Source: Erwinia rhapontici | GTDB lineage: Bacteria > Pseudomonadota > Gammaproteobacteria > Enterobacterales > Enterobacteriaceae | Direction: 5' to 3' | Length of the DNA stretch: 64,000 bases | NCBI RefSeq assembly: GCF_012271765.1 | Contig: NZ_VRKO01000016.1 | Location: 372,001-436,000, forward strand | Shown: piece after piece, positions 60,230 through 64,000 of the stretch | Layout: each line of letters begins with the position of its first letter | Numbering within the stretch: the first letter of the stretch is position 1 | Program-made: the position numbers and the translations under genes | Notes under the pieces: model-generated | The model's database searches: none | What the model saw: the letters and a program-made list of their open reading frames with translations, nothing else | Told to the model about the DNA's origin: nothing

Positions 60230-61455
60230 TGTTTTTCCCCGGAATGTTCAGAAAAAACGATACACCAGTAACAACGGCTGCCGAACTGGCTCATGAAATA
60301 GGTCTCACCTATGACACCTACACTGGCAAGCGTGTGAATAGCCAGAGAGCAATGCGCCTTACTGCTGTATTCGGTTGTATCAGGGTATTGTCGGAATCCA
60401 TAGGAATGCTTCCGTGCAGCCTTTATAAATCAACAGGGAAAGGCAAAGAGAAAGCAACAGGAGAGCGCCTGTATAAGCTCCTCTCACTGAAGCCTAATGA
60501 CTATATGACTCCTCAGGAGTTTTGGGAGCTGGTCACTGTTTGCCTTTGCCTGCGCGGCAACTTTTACGCCTATAAAGTCAAGGCGCTGGGCGAGGTTGTA
60601 GAACTGTTGCCGCTTGATCCCGGATGCGTGTCGCCATCCCTAAACAGCCAGTGGAAGCCCGTATACCGGGTGACGTTCCCAGATGGTTCTACGGATGTTC
60701 TGGGGCAAGACGATATCTGGCATGTCCGCATTCTGACCCTTGACGGACTGGTAGGGCTTAATCCGATAGCCTATGCGAGAGAGGCGATTTCTCTTGGTCT
60801 TGCAACAGAAGAGCACGGCGCACGCCTTTTCGGTAATGGTGCTGTAACTTCCGGCGTTCTTCGGACAGATCAGACACTCAGCGACACGGCATTCAATCGC
60901 CTCAAAGCCGATTTTGAAGAAAGGCACACTGGGCTGGGTAACGCGCACAAACCGATGATCCTTGAGATGGGGCTCGACTGGAAGTCTATGGCGTTGAGCG
61001 CTGAAGATAGCCAGTTTCTTGAAACAAGAAAATTCCAGCTTGAGGAGATTTGCCGACTGTTTCGCGTGCCAATGCACCTTGTGCAGAACACTGACCGCGC
61101 GACATTCAGTAACATCGAAAGTCTGGGTATTGGTTTCATAAATTATTCACTGGTTCCTTATCTGACTAGGATAGAACAGCGAATTAATATCGGGCTTGTG
61201 AGGGAAAATAAGCAGGGGACCTATTACGCAAAATTTAATGCCGGTGCATTACTGCGTGGAGATATGAAGTCCCGCTTTGAATCGTATGCCACAGGAATTA
61301 ACTGGGGAATGTTTTCTCCGAATGACTGCCTTGAGCTTGAGGACCGAAACCCTAGACCTGGAGGAGATATTTACCTCACTCCGTTAAATATGACAACCAA
61401 GCCTTCAGACGGCAGCAAACATAAACAGGAAAATATCGATGAGCATACTGACTAA
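60229..61455 (+). CDS. Portal protein (HK97 family)
   Basis: A 408-aa protein with portal features: MRLTAVFGCIRVLSESIGML, ELVTVCLCLRGNFYAYKVKA, VLGQDDIWHVRILTLDGLVG, SLGLATEEHGARLFGNGAVT, EEICRLFRVPMHLVQNTDRA. It forms the dodecameric ring at the capsid vertex. It overlaps the protease gene by 17 bases. Confidence 0.92.
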   Translation: MFFPGMFRKNDTPVTTAAELAHEIGLTYDTYTGKRVNSQRAMRLTAVFGCIRVLSESIGMLPCSLYKSTGKGKEKATGERLYKLLSLKPNDYMTPQEFWELVTVCLCLRGNFYAYKVKALGEVVELLPLDPGCVSPSLNSQWKPVYRVTFPDGSTDVLGQDDIWHVRILTLDGLVGLNPIAYAREAISLGLATEEHGARLFGNGAVTSGVLRTDQTLSDTAFNRLKADFEERHTGLGNAHKPMILEMGLDWKSMALSAEDSQFLETRKFQLEEICRLFRVPMHLVQNTDRATFSNIESLGIGFINYSLVPYLTRIEQRINIGLVRENKQGTYYAKFNAGALLRGDMKSRFESYATGINWGMFSPNDCLELEDRNPRPGGDIYLTPLNMTTKPSDGSKHKQENIDEHTD

Positions 61456-62095
61456 ACAACGCCTGGATGTACCGCTGAAACTGAAGTCAGTCAGTGACTC
61501 CGGTGAGTTTGAAGGCTATGGCTCGGTATTTGGCGTGAAGGATAGTCATGACGACATTATTTTGCCGGGTGCCTTCGCAACATCGTTGGCTGCATGGAAA
61601 TCAAAAGGCGGAATGCCTGCGATGCTCTGGCAGCACCAAATGGCCGAGCCCATAGGTGTTTATACCGAAATGAAAGAGGACGAGGTGGGCCTTTTCGTAA
61701 AAGGGCGATTGTTGATAGATGACGACCCGTTAGCAAAGCGCGCACATGCACATATGAAGGCCGGTTCTTTAACCGGCCTTTCTATTGGCTACGTATTAAA
61801 AGACTGGGAATACGACCGGGATAAAGATGCTTTTATCCTCAAGACCATAGAGCTATGGGAGGTTAGCCCGGTTACTTTCCCGTCCAACGATGAAGCCCGC
61901 GTCAGCGATGTTAAATCCGCTTTCGCCCGTGGAGATACACCCGCTCCAAAGAATATTGAACGAGTCCTGCGCGACGTTGGACTTTCCCGCACCCAGGCTA
62001 AAGCGTTTATGGCCTCGGGATATAGCGCCCTTTCTCAGCGTGATGCTGCCGATCTGGGCGTTGCCTTACATGCACTTAAGTCCCTTAAATTTTAA
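61439..62095 (+). CDS. Prohead protease (HK97 family, S78)
   Basis: A 218-aa protein. The catalytic His is in MLWQHQMAEPIGVY (~residue 62) and the Ser in GSLTGLSIGYVLKDWEY (~118); ELWEVSPVTFPSNDEARV is the usual third motif. It removes the capsid delta domain during maturation. The C-terminal quarter (ERVLRDVGLSRTQAKAFMAS) is a tail found in this family. Confidence 0.92.
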   Translation: MSILTKQRLDVPLKLKSVSDSGEFEGYGSVFGVKDSHDDIILPGAFATSLAAWKSKGGMPAMLWQHQMAEPIGVYTEMKEDEVGLFVKGRLLIDDDPLAKRAHAHMKAGSLTGLSIGYVLKDWEYDRDKDAFILKTIELWEVSPVTFPSNDEARVSDVKSAFARGDTPAPKNIERVLRDVGLSRTQAKAFMASGYSALSQRDAADLGVALHALKSLKF

Positions 62096-62109
62096 TCTGG
62101 AGTACGAAA

Positions 62110-63318
62110 ATGGCTGTAGACATTAAAGATGTTGAAGACGTCGCGAAAAATTTGCAGAAAAGCTTTGATGAGTTCCGCGAAAAAAACGACAAACGCCTTG
62201 AAGCTGTAGAGCAGGAAAAAGGCAAACTCGCCGGGGAAGTTGAAACCCTTAACGGCAAGCTAACTGAGCTGGACCAACTTAAGTCCGATCTTGAAGCTGA
62301 ACTTAAATCCATTAAACGCCCAGGTGGTGGCACAGTCAGCAAAGAGGCAGGTGAGCATAAAGCTGCTTTCATGGATTTCATGCGCAAGGGCAAAGATGAC
62401 GGCCTACGCGACCTGGAACGCAAAGCGTTGCAAGTGGGCGTGGATGAAGACGGTGGTTATGCAGTTCCGGAAGAATTGGATCGCGCCATTATTGAACTTC
62501 TGAACGATGAAGTCGTGATGCGCCAAGAGGCTACCACCATTACCGTGGGCGGGGCGAATTATAAGAAATTGGTAAACCTCGGCGGCACTAATTCTGGGTG
62601 GGTTGGTGAAACTGATGCCCGTCCTGCAACAGACGCCTCAAAGCTCGGTCAGATTGAACCTTTTATGGGGGAAATCTACGGCAATCCGCAGGCCACGCAG
62701 ACCATGTTAGATGATGTATTCTTCAATGTTGAAGACTGGATCAATAGCGAACTGGCAATTGAGTTTGCTGAAAAGGAAGAAGTTGCCTTCACCAGCGGTA
62801 ATGGCACCAAAAAGCCAAAAGGGTTTCTGGCTTATGCCTCCAGCCTGGCTGATGACAAAACCCGCGCATTTGGCACGTTGCAGCACCTCCTTTCAGGTGC
62901 CGCTGGTGGCGTGACGGCTGATGCCATCATTAAGCTCGTTTACACGTTGCGTAAAGTTCACCGCAGTGGCGCTAAGTTCATGATGAACAACAACAGCCTG
63001 TTCCAGGTACGCATCCTTAAAGATGGGGAGGGTAATTACCTGTGGCGTCCTGGTCTTGAACTGGGTCAGCCTTCAACTCTGGCCGGTTATGGTGTAGCAG
63101 AGAATGAGCAGATGCCTGACATTGTGGCAGATGCAAAAGCTATTGCATTCGGTAACTTCAAACGCGGCTACACCATCGTTGATCGCATCGGTACTCGCAT
63201 TCTGCGTGACCCGTATACCAATAAGCCATACGTTGGCTTCTACACCACCAAACGCACTGGCGGAATGCTGGCTGATTCCCAGGCAATTAAATTGCTTCAA
63301 ATCGGCACGGCTGCTTAA
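62110..63318 (+). CDS. Major capsid protein (HK97 fold)
   Basis: A 402-aa protein. Residues ~1-75 are a charged coiled coil (the scaffolding delta domain: DVAKNLQKSFDEFREKNDKR, LNGKLTELDQLKSDLEAELK) that the protease should remove, probably just before the folded domain (~residue 95-115). The HK97 fold segments follow: VDEDGGYAVPEELDRAIIEL, VNLGGTNSGWVGETDARP, PQATQTMLDDVFFNVEDWIN, and YTNKPYVGFYTTKRTGGML. Confidence 0.93.
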   Translation: MAVDIKDVEDVAKNLQKSFDEFREKNDKRLEAVEQEKGKLAGEVETLNGKLTELDQLKSDLEAELKSIKRPGGGTVSKEAGEHKAAFMDFMRKGKDDGLRDLERKALQVGVDEDGGYAVPEELDRAIIELLNDEVVMRQEATTITVGGANYKKLVNLGGTNSGWVGETDARPATDASKLGQIEPFMGEIYGNPQATQTMLDDVFFNVEDWINSELAIEFAEKEEVAFTSGNGTKKPKGFLAYASSLADDKTRAFGTLQHLLSGAAGGVTADAIIKLVYTLRKVHRSGAKFMMNNNSLFQVRILKDGEGNYLWRPGLELGQPSTLAGYGVAENEQMPDIVADAKAIAFGNFKRGYTIVDRIGTRILRDPYTNKPYVGFYTTKRTGGMLADSQAIKLLQIGTAA

Positions 63319-63323
63319 CATCC

Positions 63324-63337
63324 GGGGCTTCGGCCCC
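63324..63337 (+). other. TTCG-tetraloop hairpin just after the capsid gene
   Basis: GGGGC-TTCG-GCCCC, an unusually stable hairpin, stands six bases after the capsid stop without a T tract. It may protect the 3' end of the abundant capsid message rather than end transcription. Confidence 0.6.
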
Positions 63338-63354
63338 ATCCTTTGAGGTCACTC

Positions 63355-63624
63355 ATGATCAAATTACTTAAAGAACTTAAGTGGTCACCAGATGGCTGCG
63401 CTGTAGAAACCATTTCGGCAGGTGAGTATCAGGTAGGAATCCTGCCGCCTCGTGCCGTAGCCATTGCCCTGGAGCTGGGTTTTTTGGAAGATTCAGAATC
63501 CAGCGACACTCAGCCACCACTGGGAACAATTGTAGTCACTGACTCTCCAGTCGTTACTGACCCTGTTGTAGTCACTGACCCTGTTGTTGTCACTGAAACG
63601 GAAGTTAAAAAAGTCAAAAAATAA
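63355..63624 (+). CDS. Small head-region protein with VVTDP repeats
   Basis: ATG 63355 (GAGG seven bases upstream) gives 89 aa. The first ~50 residues look folded (MIKLLKELKWSPDGCAVETI, QVGILPPRAVAIALELGF); residues ~60-82 consist of VVTDSPVVTDPVVVTDPVVVTET repeats from 18-bp DNA repeats; the end is lysine-rich (EVKKVKK). Position between capsid and connector suggests a head-associated or regulatory role. No family is certain. Confidence 0.68.
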   Translation: MIKLLKELKWSPDGCAVETISAGEYQVGILPPRAVAIALELGFLEDSESSDTQPPLGTIVVTDSPVVTDPVVVTDPVVVTETEVKKVKK

Positions 63625-63643
63625 CGCGCCTCGGCGCGTTTTT
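63623..63643 (+). terminator. Stem-loop after the VVTDP-repeat gene
   Basis: A perfect AACGCGCC / GGCGCGTT inverted repeat followed by TTTTT overlaps the stop of the gene. It may reduce expression of the head-tail genes relative to capsid. Confidence 0.65.
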
Positions 63644-63656
63644 AATGGGTGGAATC

Positions 63657-63980
63657 ATGATTCTGACAATAGCCTCAATAAAGCAGCAACTCAGGCTGGA
63701 GGAAGATGACACCAATGAGGATTCATTGCTTGAGGCTATCGGCATGGCTGCGGAATCAAGAACCGCAACTTTGCTGAATAGGCCAATTTACGCCAGTGAG
63801 TCCGAAAGGCCAGATGGGGATGATGTGGGTATGGTTGCAACTGCTGATCTTCGTCTCGCCATGCTGATGCTGGTTTCTCACTTTTATGAGCACCGGTCAT
63901 CTGTTTCTGATTTTGAACAGACAGCAACGCCGATGGCATATGAGTGGATTGTCAGGCCTTACAGGTTTATCCCGCTATGA
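63657..63980 (+). CDS. Head-tail connector protein (HK97 gp6-like)
   Basis: Start ATG 63657 (MILTIASIKQQLRLEEDDTN), 107 aa; an earlier ATG at 63645 is less likely. The DNA-packaging/gp6 adaptor pattern is clear: LRLEEDDTNEDSLLEAIGMA, AAESRTATLLNRPIYA, LRLAMLMLVSHFYEHRSSVS, PMAYEWIVRPYRFIPL. It forms the ring below the portal. Its stop overlaps the next start by four bases. Confidence 0.87.
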   Translation: MILTIASIKQQLRLEEDDTNEDSLLEAIGMAAESRTATLLNRPIYASESERPDGDDVGMVATADLRLAMLMLVSHFYEHRSSVSDFEQTATPMAYEWIVRPYRFIPL

Positions 63981-64000
63981 GAGAACGACTATCCCAGACC
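63977..64000 (+). CDS. Start of the next head gene (probable head closure/head-tail adaptor), cut by window edge
   Basis: ATG 63977 overlaps the connector stop (ATGA). Only MRERLSQT is visible. In HK97-like phages the next gene encodes the head closure protein, which often starts in this way; the assignment rests on order alone. Confidence 0.5.

Larger units (their letters stand above)
39026..64000. mobile_element. Left part of an e14-like lambdoid/HK97-type prophage at icd (right end outside window)
   Basis: From the icd stop to the right edge nearly all genes are phage-type: int and xis reading towards icd, an early left operon, a repressor/cro immunity region, replication, Q, lysis, terminase, portal, protease, capsid and connector genes. 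The order icd - accessory genes - int - xis - repressor - cro - YmfL-like matches E. coli e14. I cannot place attL exactly; it should lie in the 3' part of icd or just after it. The partner repeat is outside the window. No broken structural gene is seen, so the element may be functional. Confidence 0.9.

Overview
The window looks like chromosome of an enterobacterium, most likely Erwiniaceae or a close relative (Pantoea/Erwinia type; this placement is an inference). Two stretches support it. The left edge carries nac-cbl. The middle carries the enterobacterial core order roxA-phoQ-phoP-purB-hflD-mnmA-nudJ-rluE / icd, all with near full-length E. coli-like products. The host part is GC-rich; two islands (about 3.4-5.9 kb and 39.2-40.9 kb) are clearly AT-richer and look acquired.

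Layout. 1-3.3 kb: 3' part of nac, cbl, an MFS transporter. 3.4-5.9 kb: a DUF3289-type protein followed by three tandem DUF943-type membrane proteins. 5.9-6.7 kb: no gene, but a dense set of stem-loops, a 24-bp tandem repeat and a large inverted-repeat element. 6.7-28.7 kb: a nitrogen/carbon scavenging region. It holds two aldehyde dehydrogenases (one GabD-like), a HAD hydrolase, two FAD amine/amino-acid oxidoreductases, a complete peptide-type ABC importer, a two-domain GNAT, a GhrA-like reductase, an M20 amidohydrolase, GabT, an Lrp-type regulator and a GNAT-HyuA-HyuB operon. The main operon is preceded by two NtrC-type sites, an IHF-like site and a sigma54 -24/-12 element, so it is probably switched on by nitrogen limitation. 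28.9-39.0 kb: an O-methyltransferase and the conserved core block, with a PhoP box at the phoPQ promoter.

39.1-64 kb: the left part of a lambdoid/HK97-type prophage inserted next to icd, with the same gene order as E. coli e14 (icd, accessory genes, int-, xis-, ..., repressor-, cro, ymfL-like). It contains two AT-rich cargo genes between icd and int; a leftward early operon (including a CAU tRNA and several small genes); and an immunity region in which I can read pL/OL and pR/OR with a shared operator half-site (TAAAC-N5-GTTTA). It continues with a replication gene carrying five 15-bp iterons; ParB-like, MT-A70 methylase, HNH and RusA genes; a KilA-N antirepressor candidate behind a LexA-box promoter; antiterminator Q; a holin/SAR-endolysin/Rz/Rz1 lysis cassette; and HK97-type packaging and head genes. 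The prophage runs off the right edge, so its right attachment site and tail genes are not visible.

The strongest candidates for something undescribed are these: the two-gene cargo operon at the e14 'lit' position (a PUA/EVE-like sensor domain protein plus a two-helix membrane protein), the DUF3289 + 3x DUF943 island, the NtrC/sigma54-controlled amine-catabolic cluster, and the SOS-antirepressor switch paired with a repressor that seems to lack its cleavage site.
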